64,000 bases of DNA from G026625185 sp963727835 (GTDB lineage: Bacteria; Desulfobacterota; WTBG01; JAGOGO01): the NCBI GenBank assembly GCA_963727835.1, contig CAVSIB010000042.1:1-64000 (forward strand). The letters run 5' to 3'. Below the pieces are notes generated by a model. The model saw nothing but the letters and a program-made list of their open reading frames with translations, was not told where the DNA came from and made no database searches. A program made the translations under genes and the position numbers. Shown piece after piece: positions 10,748-20,692 of the stretch. Each line of letters starts with the position of its first letter. Within the stretch, counting starts at the first letter, position 1.

Positions 10748-10931
10748 AGTTCACAGTGCACAATTCAACAGTTCACAATGAAGGATAATTTTCTGCTAAT
10801 GCCGAAAATTTTAAAATTAATTATACTTGGCCAAAAATTATTTAGCGAAGCTAAATTTAAATTGTAATTTATCTGACGTAGGAAAATAAATTCTCCTTAA
10901 CTGTGAATTGTGCATTGTGAACTGTGAACTC
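10748..10931. repeat. Heptamer-armed structured element, copy 3 (diverged core)
   Basis: Left array of GTTCACA, GTGCACA and ATTCAACA-type units; right array of AACTGTG, AATTGTG, CATTGTG and AACTGTG, which is complementary to the left. The core differs in sequence from copies 1 and 2 but keeps the same three-hairpin plan (AAAATTTT pair, ATTTAGC/GCTAAAT, AATTTATC/AATAAATT). It lies between the polymerase and VapE genes. Confidence 0.65.
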
Positions 10932-10990
10932 GAAAAATATTACTTGTACAATACTTAAACTTTGAATTTTAAGTTTTCAGGTAATAAATT

Positions 10991-12943
10991 TCATTCCTTT
11001 TTATAGTATTCTGCTTCAAACCCTGCTGATTTTAGTGGAAGTCCTGGTGCCCATTCTACGGCTTCTGCCATAATTTCATTTACTTCTTTTAAATAACCAA
11101 AGCCTTTTGGCACGTCCAGTATAACTTCATCATGTACATGAAATACTATTTTATAGCCTGCTTTATTTAGTCTTAGCATGGCTTTGGCTAAACAATCCCT
11201 TGCAATTGCCTGAACTATATTTTCTGTAAGCTTTCCTCCATAGGTACTTATTCTTCCCCATGCCTTAGAATTCTTTTCTATTCCTTCATAGGTTAATTTG
11301 GATTTGTAAAACCTTATATCCTTTTCAATTCTTGGTTTTACATAGGCAAGCTTTCTTCAGAGGGCAGCTTAATAAATAAAAATCCTTTAAGTACAAAAAA
11401 TTCAAATCCGTATTGCATTTTTACTACTTTCTTTTCCCCTACTGCTTTTATGGCTGCATTCTCAATTTTTCTCCAAAGGCTTACTATATTTGGATTTGAT
11501 TTTCTCCAGGCTGCAACTATTCCCGAAAGTTCTTCTTCCTTTAGTCCAAATTTCAAAGCTCCCATAGCCATAAGTGCCGCAGCGCCACCTTGATAACCAC
11601 AAGCAGAGTTTGCGGCTTTTCCTTTTCGTCTAAGTGCATATTCAGAATTTCCACTTACCATTTTTTCTATTGGAACCCCAAACATCCTGCTGGCTGTCAT
11701 TTCATAAAGCTTTCCGCTGTTTTTAAAGGTATCTATAACCCATTTTTCTCCTGCAAGCCACGCTATAACTCTAGCTTCAATGGCACTAAAATCTGAAACT
11801 ATAAACCTTGAATTGCTGGATGGAATAAAGGCTGTCCTTATAAGCTGAGACAAAACCTCTGGCACACTGCGGAACAGAACCTCCAGCATTTCATAATCAC
11901 CTGATTTAAAAACCTGCCTTGCCTCACATAAATTTTTCATATCATTTCGAGGTAAATTTTGAGTTTGCACTAGTTTTCCAGACCATCGTCCTGTGCGGTT
12001 TGCTCCATAGAACTTCATAAGCCCCCTCACTCTTTCATCCTCACATAAGGCTCTTTTCATGGCTTCATATTTTCTAACAGAAGTTTTAGACAGCTCCCTT
12101 CTAAGCTCAAGCTTTTTTTTTAACGGAGTTATCTTTTACCGTGCCTATGAGCTATTTTACCTTTTCTTTTGATAAACTTTCAAGCTTATGCCCTTCTCCT
12201 CAAGCCATCCTTTTAACTGTGCAGCACTATTGGGATTTTGGAGTCCCGTTAAAGCTGCAGCTTCCTTCATTTTTTTATTTTCGATTAGGCTTCATAACAT
12301 TTTATGCATTACGAACTAATACCTTGTCTATTTTTACTCCTGCATCATTTATTTTCTGATCAAGTGCCCAAAGCTGCCATTCTCTATCCGGCACAGGAAA
12401 CTCCTCTAATTTTTTTCTTACAGCCCTTTCAACTTCTACATCCTCTTTGCAGTAGGTTTTAAATATATTCCATCTTTCCATATGCTCCTGTGGTAAATTG
12501 CGTTTTACTTCGAGAATTTGCTTTGCAAGGCATACAAAAATATCTAATAAGATTTTTTCCTATACCCATTTTTTGATGATTTAAATTTAAACACTTAGCT
12601 GCTCCATCAAGACTTGCTGGAAGTCCAAGTGTTAGCGCATGAACAGCACTGCACCGCCACTGTTCCGGCTGCATTGGCTTCTTTAAATATTTTGCTAAAC
12701 AGGTTCTTTCAAAATTTGCATTGAAAGCTGTTTTTATAACCTGTGGACTTACTAAATCTTCTATGATTTTTTGTGGCAATTTTTCTTTACAGGCTAAATC
12801 TATTATCTCAACAGGTCATCATCATAAGCATATGCAAATAACAGTATTTGAAAATCTTCTGCCTGTGTATATGCATAAACTCCACATTTTTTTGTATCTA
12901 CGCCGGATAGGTTTCTATATCAATGGATAGCAAAAAATCACCC
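10991..12943 (-). pseudogene. Phage family A DNA polymerase (PolA-like), multiply frameshifted
   Basis: Joined frames give an exonuclease-polymerase of phage type. The N-terminus reads LSIDIETYSGVD, which contains the Exo I DxE motif (near 12925), followed by FNANFERTCLAKYL near 12720. The polymerase part has TGRWSGKLVQTQNLPR (near 11990), motif A SDFSAIEARVIAW (near 11800), the O-helix region RRKGKAANSACGYQGG (near 11610), and motif C HVHDEVILDVP near 11130-11100. It should replicate phage DNA. Frame breaks lie near 12800, 12560, 12430, 12100, 11345 and 11200. The start codon is probably TTG 12943. The gene order Rrp5-like, DUF2815, PolA, VapE is the standard clostridial prophage replication module. 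Confidence 0.75.
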
Positions 12944-12951
12944 CCCTAAGG

Positions 12952-13163
12952 CAGAGTACAGAGTACAGAGTACAGAGTACAGTGAAGGATGATTTTTCTC
13001 CGCTATCGCTGCGAAAAATCTTAAACTTAATGCTTGCGCAATGGCTTAAAATATAGTGTTCAGCGCAGCTGAAACTATTAAGTTCTAAGATTTACCTGAG
13101 AGAAACGAAAGGTAAATCCACCTTCACTGTACTCTGTACTCTGTACTCCGTGCTCTGTACTCT
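12952..13163. repeat. Heptamer-armed structured element, copy 2
   Basis: The left side has four units of AGAGTAC; the right side has GTACTCT-type units, the exact reverse complement, so the arms can pair. The core from TGAAGGATGATTTTTC to CCTTCACTG is nearly identical to copy 1, with the same three hairpins. It lies between DUF2815 and the polymerase gene. Arm heptamers differ from copy 1, so the arms appear to change independently of the core. Confidence 0.75.
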
Positions 13164-13195
13164 AGCCAAAGTTGTTCACCTTATTTTTACTGGCA

Positions 13196-13717
13196 CTAGT
13201 TTAGAAAATCGTCTTGTACTGCGTCAAAATCTTCTTCTGGCCTGCTGTGTCCATCAATGCGTTCTCCATCTGATAATTTTTGAAGGTTTTGAAGTCCACA
13301 GGCTATTCCTTTACTTTCGTTAACATTGTAAGCATAAAAGGTGATGCTTGCCCTTCCGTAGCAGCCGCTGTAAAACTTGCTTTGGTCTGTTATAGCTTGT
13401 ACATCTTTGTCAACAATGCCAGGTTTCATGCTGCTGTTTGCATTATTAAATTAACTATTTACATAAGCTTCATTGTCCGGCATATCAATGTCTCCATCTT
13501 TAAGTGGTATTTTTAAATCCTCTGGCACATTCCCTCCTAGTCTAGTTATGCCTTCCTTTTTAGCTGCTTCAATGGCTGCTTTTATTTTTTCAAGTGCCGC
13601 CGTATCCGATTTTGGTATTATTAGGCTTACTGAATATTTGGGATCACTTCCATTAATACTTGCAGGCTCCCAAACATGGACGTAGCTGAATCTTACTTTT
13701 CCTGTGACAATTTTCAT
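13196..13717 (-). CDS. DUF2815 phage protein (ssDNA-binding-like), one frameshift
   Basis: The N-terminal half (MKIVTGKVRFSYVHVWEP, ..GSDPKYSVSLIIPKSDTAAL) and C-terminal half (KFYSGCYGRASITFYAYN, then GIACGLQNLQKLSDGERIDG) match the DUF2815 family of phage replication proteins, often described as single-strand DNA binding. The frame changes near 13440; together the halves give about 170 residues, the usual family length. The gene lies between the small Rrp5-like protein and PolA, in the same direction, which fits a role in phage replication. Function is inferred from the family and context only. Confidence 0.75.
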
Positions 13718-13737
13718 AAATAAATACCCCCGTTTTC

Positions 13738-13899
13738 AGTTCACAGTGCACAATGCACAGTTCACAGTTAATGTTGATTTATCTGCCTTACAGTTAGATA
13801 AATCTTAAAACTTAATAAAAACAATACATAAGATTTTCCGCAGTGAAACGGAAGAAACTCCTCCATCACTCTACTCTCTGCTCTTTACTCTCTACTCTG
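13738..13899. repeat. Heptamer-armed structured element, copy 4 (diverged core)
   Basis: The left array has GTTCACA, GTGCACA, ATGCACA and GTTCACA; the right array has CTACTCT/CTGCTCT-type units. The shorter core holds GATTTATCT/AGATAAATC and a GATTTTCCG/CGGAAGAA hairpin. It separates DUF2815 from the upstream small phage gene, whose TAG stop (13892-13894) lies in the right array. Confidence 0.65.
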
Positions 13900-14238
13900 C
13901 CTTAATTTTTACTGCTTCTTTTAAAAGTTCTTCATATTTGTCTTTAGCAATTTCTGTTAACTTTTTGGCTCCAAATTTATTTAATGAGTGTCTTTACCTC
14001 CTGCTGCTTGCCTTTTTGGAAAGTTTTGCTAGAACTGATCTTACTTCTTCTAGAGTTGGTGTTTTTGATTTTTCATTACTTTGAAGATTTTCTTTTGGGG
14101 CTTGTACCTCTTTGGGCGGGTTTGAAGACCTGTATTTATCTGCACTTCTGCTTTCATTTGCTCTAGTGCTTCGGCTAAAGGAAATACTGCATTTACAATA
14201 TTGGGAGAATCGATTTTAACGTTGATATTAATATCCAT
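13892..14238 (-). CDS. Small phage protein (clostridial Rrp5-like annotation family), frameshifted
   Basis: ATG 14238 has a GGAG box about 10 nt upstream. The product begins MDININVKIDSPNIVNAVFP and, after frame changes near 14100 and 13990, reads TLEEVRSVLAKLSKKA and then FGAKKLTEIAKDKYEELLKE. Prophage proteins of this type are often annotated as rRNA biogenesis protein Rrp5, without functional proof. It is the first visible gene of the replication block. The stop TAG is supplied by a heptamer repeat of the neighbouring element. Confidence 0.5.
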
Positions 14239-14345
14239 TTGGAGTGGCTCCTTTCTTTAGATACTCTATGGATATAATATGCTAGATGAGGAGGAATTGC
14301 TGAAACAATATTTTAATTTGAGAAGTTTTTGAAATTGTTAAAGTA
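14239..14345. other. B/C junction region
   Basis: AT-rich sequence upstream of the small phage gene passes within a few tens of bases (about 14335-14350) into GC-rich coding sequence that opens in the middle of recG. No gene start or recombination site is visible. Confidence 0.5.
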
Positions 14346-16262
14346 AAACATCAATATCTGAACGGAAAGTTTCACGCCGGGCAGACGGTGGCCGTCTTCG
14401 GCAAGGTGGAGCCTTCGCGGTCGAGCAGCAACCTGAAGATGATTCAGCCGCAGTTTGAGGTGCTTCCCGATGCAAGCGCCGACGCCGAGACCCGGCTGCT
14501 GGAGGTGGGGCGCATCACGCCGGTGTACGAGTCGCTGGGCGGGAATAAGCTGACCTCGCGGTGGCAGCGCAAGGTGATCTTCAACCTGTTGGAAAGCGTG
14601 CGGGGCGCGGTGCCCGAGTACCTGCCGCAGGCGCTGCTTGAACGGCTGGATCTGCCGGATCGCGAGACGGCGCTGCGCGACGTGCATTTTCCGCCGGAAG
14701 GAACGCCGTTCAGCCAGTTGCAGAGCTCGTCGACGGCGGCGCATCGGAGGCTGATCTTTGAGGAGCTGTTTCTTTCTGGAGCTCGGGCTGGAGCTGAAGC
14801 GACGCAGGATGCGGGAGCGGGCGGGCATCGGTTTTGCCACCACGGACAAGGTGCGCGAGGCGATTCGCGAGGTGCTTCCCTTCCATCCGACGGCGGCGCA
14901 GAAGCGGGCACTGGGCGAGATTGTGACCGACATGCGCGCGCCAAGCCCCATGCGCAGGCTGCTGCAGGGCGATGTGGGTTCGGGCAAGACGATTGTTGCG
15001 TTCCAGGCCATGCTGGTGGCGATGGAGAACGGCTACCAGGCGGCGCTGATGGCGCCCACCGAGATTCTGGCGACGCAGCATTTTCTGGCGGCGCGCAAGC
15101 TGCTGGAGCGGTCGTCGCGCAAGCCGCGGATTGTGTTGCTGACCGGCTCGCTGGATGAGGACAAGAAACGGTACACGCGCGGGCTGATCAACCGGGGCGA
15201 TGCGCAACTGGTGATCGGAACGCATGCGCTGATTGAAGAGAAGGTGGAGTTCGACCGGCTGGGGCTCGTGGTCGTGGACGAGCAGCACCGGTTCGGCGTG
15301 ATGCAGCGGTTCAAGCTGATGAAGAAGCCGAATCAGCCGGAGCCCGACGTGCTGGTGATGACGGCCACGCCGATTCCGCGAACGCTGGCGCTTTCGCTTT
15401 ACGGCGACCTGGATCTGAGCGTGCTGGACGAGTTGCCGCCGGGGCGCACGCCGATTGTGACGCGGCGCGTGACCGGCGAACGGGCTGAAGAGGTGTGGGA
15501 GTTCGTTCGCAAGCAGGTGGCGCTGAAGCGGCAGGCCTACATTGTGTATCCGGTGATTGAAGGGACGAAGGACGACCAGCCGGAGCTGGATTTCTCGCAC
15601 GATCCTGAGGGTGAAATTGAAGCCGCCGGCGCCGCGGAAGACGGTCCGCAAGGGGAAGACGGCCGATCTGTTTCCCAAAGCCGCGCAGGAAGCGAATCCC
15701 GGCGCAAAATCGGGCCTGAAGTCGGCTGTGGAAATGCACGAAAAGCTGCGGAACGGACCGTTGGCAGGGCTGCGGGTGGGCCTGCTGCATGGGCGGCTGG
15801 ATGCCGATGAAAAAGAGATCATCATGCGGCGTTTTCAGCGCGGCGAGATTGACGTGCTGGTGGCGACGACGGTGATCGAAGTGGGCGTGGACGTGCCGAA
15901 CGCTACGGTGATGGTGATTGAGCATGCGGAGCGGTTCGGGCTGGCGCAGTTGCATCAGTTGCGCGGGCGCGTCGGGCGCGGGGCGGCGAAGAGCTACTGC
16001 ATTCTGATGACCGGGCCGCGCGTTTCTCCGCTGGCCGAGGAGCGGTTGAACGCGATGGTGCGCACGCAGGATGGGTTTGAGCTGGCTGAGCTCGACCTGA
16101 CGCTGCGGGGGCCGGGCGAGTTCTTCGGGACGAGGCAGGCGGGGCTGCCGGATTTTCGTGTCGCAAACCTTGTGCGGGACCGGCAACTTTTGGAACTTGC
16201 CAAGCTGGAGGCGGCGCGGTTTGCCAACCAACCCGACGGCACGCTGACCGATGCCGAGAGGG
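14345..16262 (+). pseudogene. recG: RecG ATP-dependent DNA helicase, internal fragment missing both ends, two frameshifts
   Basis: The frame opens without a start in the OB/wedge domain (QYLNGKFHAGQTVAVFGKVE) and continues through helicase motif I GDVGSGKT (near 14970), motif Ia APTEILATQH, motif II in the form VVDEQHRFG (DEQH; near 15275), motif III MTATPIPRTL, motif V TTVIEVGVDVPNA and motif VI QLHQLRGRVGRG (near 15945-15980). RecG remodels stalled forks and branched DNA. Frame breaks are near 14765 and 15615. An acidic/proline-rich insert follows motif IV. The C-terminus stops at DGTLTDAERV, just before the usual final helix, where sequence character changes (about 16260). GC-rich codon use is unlike both neighbours and resembles Acidobacteriota, an inference from memory. 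Confidence 0.85.
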
Positions 16263-16436
16263 TTTTTGGTGGACAATAAAACCGGACGAGCCGTTCACGT
16301 TTATCATTGAGAAAAAGGATAGGATGAATATGAAAACGATGAAAAATAGACGGAGGAATAAGAATCCGGTAAAGCCCCTCTTTTTCAGCAGCCGATAGAT
16401 GGTTTATTTTAAAAATCCAAGACATGGTTCCAATTC
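16262..16436. other. C/D junction and short non-coding stretch
   Basis: GC-rich recG ends near 16262 and moderate-GC sequence begins. A short frame at 16285-16395 ends before the next gene, but nothing is recognisable. Confidence 0.4.
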
Positions 16437-17507
16437 CTAAAACTTATAAAGTTCGTCAAGTTGAAAAACAATTTTTTGTATTGCCTCATCACCGCCCAGA
16501 AGTTGAACAAAGCGTTTGAGCTTGTAAACATCCTTATGGGTAATATGTGTCTGCTGTTTTTGAATCTTCTCCATCGTGACAAAAGTATCAAAGGGGGTTA
16601 CTGCCAAGGGTATTCCCAAATCGCCACAGGTATTAACGATGATAGGAGCAGGCCTTCTTCCCCCGGTAAGCACAATACCGGTAACTTTGGATGAGATGAG
16701 AGGCGCATTTAAAGTATCCGCTTCAAGACCAAGTAAAATAATTTTATTATAGATCCTTCGAAATAAATGTAATGAGCCTTTTAGATGAGAAGAACTTATC
16801 GAGGTGCTTTCCACCAAGTTTTCCATTCGATTTTCACCAGTCAGGACCTCACCCTGAATAATATCAACAATGTTTCTCAACGTTAAAGAGGTCAATATTC
16901 TATCCTGAGGCACAAGGAAAATCGTCGGCGTCCCTCTTTTTTGGAAAAAAGGAACAAGTTTATTATACGCTGTATCCATACGCTCCAAAGGTATCTGGTT
17001 AACAAAAACAAACTTAACCTTGTCTTTTAAAAATGAGTCAATAGCAAGCACAGAATACATACTCATATTTTCATTTTGAAACTTGTCTACCAAAAGAACC
17101 GGGGCATTGAACCTGTTCACTAAAACCCCATCAGGAAGGTAAGGAGAATCAGGTTCATAAAAAATTTTCTCGGATCCCATAATAATGAGTGCATCCTTTT
17201 CTTTCTGCACTTTTTCAAAGCATTCCTCAATTCGCATCAGCTGTTCTTCCCGGTCCACTTCATCACCGGGAACTTCTTCGGGGAACACCGGACATAAAAG
17301 GCTTAAGTCTTCAGGAAGATTAAAATACTCTTTCATTAACAGTGCATCTTTATCGATGATCTGGCCATTGTGTGAAACCGGACGGGTAACAAAGGGTTTA
17401 AAGAAACCAACGCGCAATCCTTGAGAATGAAGCATTTCACCTACACACCAGGCAGCGAGACTTTGTCCCGACCGAACACCAGTAGAACTAATAAATATTT
17501 TTTTCAT
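16437..17507 (-). CDS. BioD-like P-loop/DRTGG-domain protein (PTA-N type)
   Basis: This 356-residue protein has the layout of the stand-alone N-terminal half of long phosphotransacetylases: a dethiobiotin-synthetase-like AAA_26 domain (residues about 2-200) followed by a DRTGG domain (about 215-330, with SSKVTGIVLTGGRRPAPIIV and LGIPLAVTPFDTF). The P-loop region reads STGVRSGQSLAAW, with Gln where the family has the Lys of GKT/GKS, so nucleotide binding may be altered. The family is thought to sense a nucleotide ligand; its role is not established. It lies 21 nt downstream of a receiver and its sensor kinase on the same strand, suggesting a signalling operon. Confidence 0.7.
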   Translation of the reverse strand: MKKIFISSTGVRSGQSLAAWCVGEMLHSQGLRVGFFKPFVTRPVSHNGQIIDKDALLMKEYFNLPEDLSLLCPVFPEEVPGDEVDREEQLMRIEECFEKVQKEKDALIIMGSEKIFYEPDSPYLPDGVLVNRFNAPVLLVDKFQNENMSMYSVLAIDSFLKDKVKFVFVNQIPLERMDTAYNKLVPFFQKRGTPTIFLVPQDRILTSLTLRNIVDIIQGEVLTGENRMENLVESTSISSSHLKGSLHLFRRIYNKIILLGLEADTLNAPLISSKVTGIVLTGGRRPAPIIVNTCGDLGIPLAVTPFDTFVTMEKIQKQQTHITHKDVYKLKRFVQLLGGDEAIQKIVFQLDELYKF

Positions 17508-17528
17508 TTTATTTCACATCACTGATAG

Positions 17529-17894
17529 TTATTCTAAAGATTTTTTTATTAAATCAATAAGGTGCTGAGGGGCAATGGGTTTTGGCAAAAACAGATTTGC
17601 ACCCAATTCCATGCCTCTTTTCTTATCATCAGAACCGCTTTTGGCAGTAAGCATAATTATCGGTACAGCCTTATACTCATCAAGTGCACGAATTTTCTCA
17701 CAAAGCTCAAATCCATTCATACCGGGCATGAGGATATCAAGGATCATAAGATCAAATTTCTTTTTGTTGAGTTTTCCCAAAGCATCATCGCCGTTATTTA
17801 CAGTTGTAACCTCATAGCCACTGGGCGAAAGGAGTGCTTCTAAGGCTATTAATACAAGTTCATCATCATCAACTACTAATATCTTCTTTGCCAT
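17529..17894 (-). CDS. Single-domain response regulator (CheY-like receiver)
   Basis: The 121-residue product is a receiver domain with nothing attached. All phosphorylation residues are present: the acidic pocket DDD at 9-11, phospho-acceptor Asp53 in LDILMPGMNG, Thr83 and Lys105 in LPKP. Its start overlaps the 3' end of the upstream sensor kinase by 26 nt, so the two are translated together and it is the kinase's likely partner. With no output domain it would act by protein contact, perhaps on the P-loop/DRTGG protein downstream. That last link is inference. Confidence 0.9.
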   Translation of the reverse strand: MAKKILVVDDDELVLIALEALLSPSGYEVTTVNNGDDALGKLNKKKFDLMILDILMPGMNGFELCEKIRALDEYKAVPIIMLTAKSGSDDKKRGMELGANLFLPKPIAPQHLIDLIKKSLE

Positions 17895-20314
17895 TTTTAT
17901 CTTCTTTGTTTAAATTTAAATTACTCGATATCGCCGGAAGGATTACCCTAAACGTAGCCCCCTTCCCTATCTCGCTATCCACTTCTATCCTCCCTGCATG
18001 CTTTTCCACGATCCCATAACAGATGGAAAGTCCAAGACCAGTCCCACTTCCTACCGCTTTAGTGGAAAAGAAGGGATCAAAAATCTTATACTTAATTTCT
18101 GGAGAAATCCCTGGACCCGTATCAGTAAAGGAGATGATAATTTCTCCCGGCGTTCCATTCTTGGCACGATAAAAAGAACGTATGATAAGCTCTTTATCCG
18201 AATGCTGCATATCTAAAGCATCCCGAGCATTACTAATGATATTTAAAAAAACTTGTTCGAGTTGCGGAGCACTACCCATTACCTTAGGCAAGTCTCCTGA
18301 AAAATCCTTGGTTACCTCGACATGGTGGTCAAGGAGCATCTGTCCGGTAATAAGAAGAGAATTATTTAAGGGGATCCTAATATCTAAGGCTTCAAACTTC
18401 ATTTCGGTTTCACGGGAGAATTCTCGAAGGTGGTTGACAATCGTAGCAATCCGGTCGTTACAACGTGCAAGTAAGTCTACAAACTCAATAATCTTTTTAT
18501 GCGAGGAGTTTTTTTGTTGTTGATAATCCTCCTTAAGTCGAAAAATGATGGTCTGCGATGCCATAAGGGGATTGTTTATCTCATGTGCTACTCCGGCAAC
18601 CAAGTCTCCGAGTTCCCGCATTTTTGCCGATTGGATAAGAGACGCCTCAGCTTTTCTCAGCTTGTCCTCTAACCTTTTCTTTTCCGTCATATCTTTAAAT
18701 ATTCCAACCGTTCCTATTATTTCTCCTTTAAAATTTTTTAGCAGAGCTGCTGAAGTGTTTATCGGGATTTCTCTCCCACTTTTATCGATCATGATCATCT
18801 CATAATTAATAAATTTCTGATTCCGGTCGGAGGATATTCATAATCTTTCGAGCCTCTGCTATTCCGTCCAGATAAAAAAGGGAAACATGGCTCCCAATTA
18901 ATTTTTCTTTTTTATCTTGGAGTATTTCTTCCAAGCCGCGATTAACATAGGTAATCGTTCCTTTTTGGTTTGTGGTTATGATCCCATCAGCAGAACTTTC
19001 AAGGATGTTTTCCAGATAATCTTTAGTCTCGATTAACTCCCATTCGAGACGTTTACGCTCAGTTACATCACGAGAAATTTCTAAATAACCAATTAAATCC
19101 CCTTCCATATCTCTCATTGCGGTTATTACCGCTCGACTTAGAAATACTTTTCCGTTTTTTTTCTTCCGACTCACCTCTTTTTCTAATGCATTCCCAGCTT
19201 GGAGTTTCTTTAATTCTTCCCACTCAATAAATGATTTGTTTTTTTCCACGTAGGTTTTATAAAGATACTCCCCTAATATTTCTTCTTTCTCCCACCCAAA
19301 TATCTTGCGTGCACCATTATTGAACTCCAAAACCTTCCACTGAAGATCCGTAGCAATAATGGCATACTCCGTAGAGCTTTCTAAAATATTAGTTAACAGG
19401 GTCGATATTCCTTTGTACTTTTCCTTGGATTCCAAAAGCTCTTGAGTACGCTGATTAACTAAGCATTCCAGGTTTTTCGTATGCTCCTGGATCTGGGCCG
19501 CCATCCGGTTAAAAGAAAGGGCTAATTGTCCAATCTCATCGTGTTGAGAAATGCCTACTCGCAGGGAAAATTCCCCTTCTGCCATTCGTGAGGAAAGGTG
19601 GGTAAGCTCTAATATAGGTTCGCTCAGAAACCGGGCAAAAAATACTACCAGAGATAACACGATGGTTAAACTAAAGATTGTTAAAATAAAGACCACTTTT
19701 TGTGTCCTACCTACTACTCCAAAAATTTCGTCCTCATAGCTTCCGGCAGCAATCACCCAACCCAGTTGGGACAAATAACGAAATCGGGTGATTTTCATCC
19801 GCGATGATTTTTCACCGAATTCGACATTTACCCATGGATAACGGATTTCTCCCGTATTTTTTGCTCCTAAAGAAATCGCCTTTTCAACCATCTCTTTGAT
19901 AAAATAATTTCCTTTCGAGTCCTGGCTGTAAAGAATATTTTCCTTTTCTTTTGTAGGATGAACAATGAGGTTTCCCTTCCGATCAATTATAAACGGATAA
20001 CCAGTAGCGCCTATGATAATACCTTTGACTAGTTTTCTAATTTTGGAAAGTTGAGTAGTGGGGATGAATGCTTCACCGTTTTCAAGGGATAAACTAATTT
20101 CACACAACGCGTGGATAGTATTTACCACATGATCCAAATCTTTTTCAGCTCCATTTTTTAAAGCTGAATTAAGCTGACTAGTTGCAAAATAAGCAAGCAG
20201 GCTTAAGGGGATAATTACTAAAGGAGCAATAACTGAAATCAATTTGTTCTGTATGGTCCAGTCGGAAATTTTTTTCATAATATTTTCAAAATGGTATCTA
20301 CCACATAAAAACAA
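17869..20314 (-). CDS. Membrane sensor histidine kinase (Cache-HAMP-PAS-PAS-PAS-HisKA-HATPase), one frameshift
   Basis: The N-terminus has a transmembrane helix (about residues 25-48), an extracytoplasmic Cache-type sensor with GYPFIIDRKGNLIVHP and LSQLGWVIAAGSYEDEIF, a second helix (about 205-228), HAMP, then PAS modules (ESSTEYAIIATDL and ESSADGIITTNQKG). After a frame break near 18800-18825 comes a third PAS end and the kinase core: H-box VAGVAHEINNPL, N-box NIISNARDAL, G1 DTGPGI and G2 GTGLGLS. It should phosphorylate the overlapping receiver. The ligand is unknown; Cache domains often bind small organic acids or amino acids. A second ATG at 20278 (MKKISDW) is an equally good start. The break lies in an A/T-rich run and may be a consensus error. 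Confidence 0.85.
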
Positions 20315-20692
20315 ATCTGAAATCGTTGTTTGAAAATTTATTTAATAATATTATCAAATAATTAGCTTAAATTCAAGCTATTTGTAATCATTAAATTTTT
20401 AAAAACATAAAATTATAAACTTTTATCGAATAAAAATTTTTATCGTTTAGTTCATGTATTTAAAAATATAGCCAAATTGTTTGGTGGCTATCCCCACTCC
20501 CCCCATTTCAATGGGATTTTTTATAAGGAAGTTTTTAATAGAATATTCTTGTCGATATCAGGTGGGAAAAATAATCACCATGGTAAACAGGTTGGACTTA
20601 CTCTCTAATTTAGGCCCAAATTAGGTAATGATACCCAAAGTATCATTAAACACAATTGGAAGAATGCGTTCTATGGGAAATTTTACCTCGTA
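20315..20692. other. AT-rich intergenic stretch, weak hairpin only
   Basis: No gene seen. A short CCCAT/ATGGG stem followed by T6 at 20502-20521 could be a plus-strand terminator but has only 5 pairs. The sequence upstream of the kinase gene is very AT-rich and probably carries its promoter; no clear -35/-10 pair stands out. Confidence 0.35.

Noticed and set aside
14710..15825. Long open frame on the minus strand across recG (over 370 codons), and further antisense frames to 16425
   Set aside because: It is a GC-rich shadow of recG: Arg/Pro/His-rich composition with no domain, while the plus strand shows all helicase motifs.
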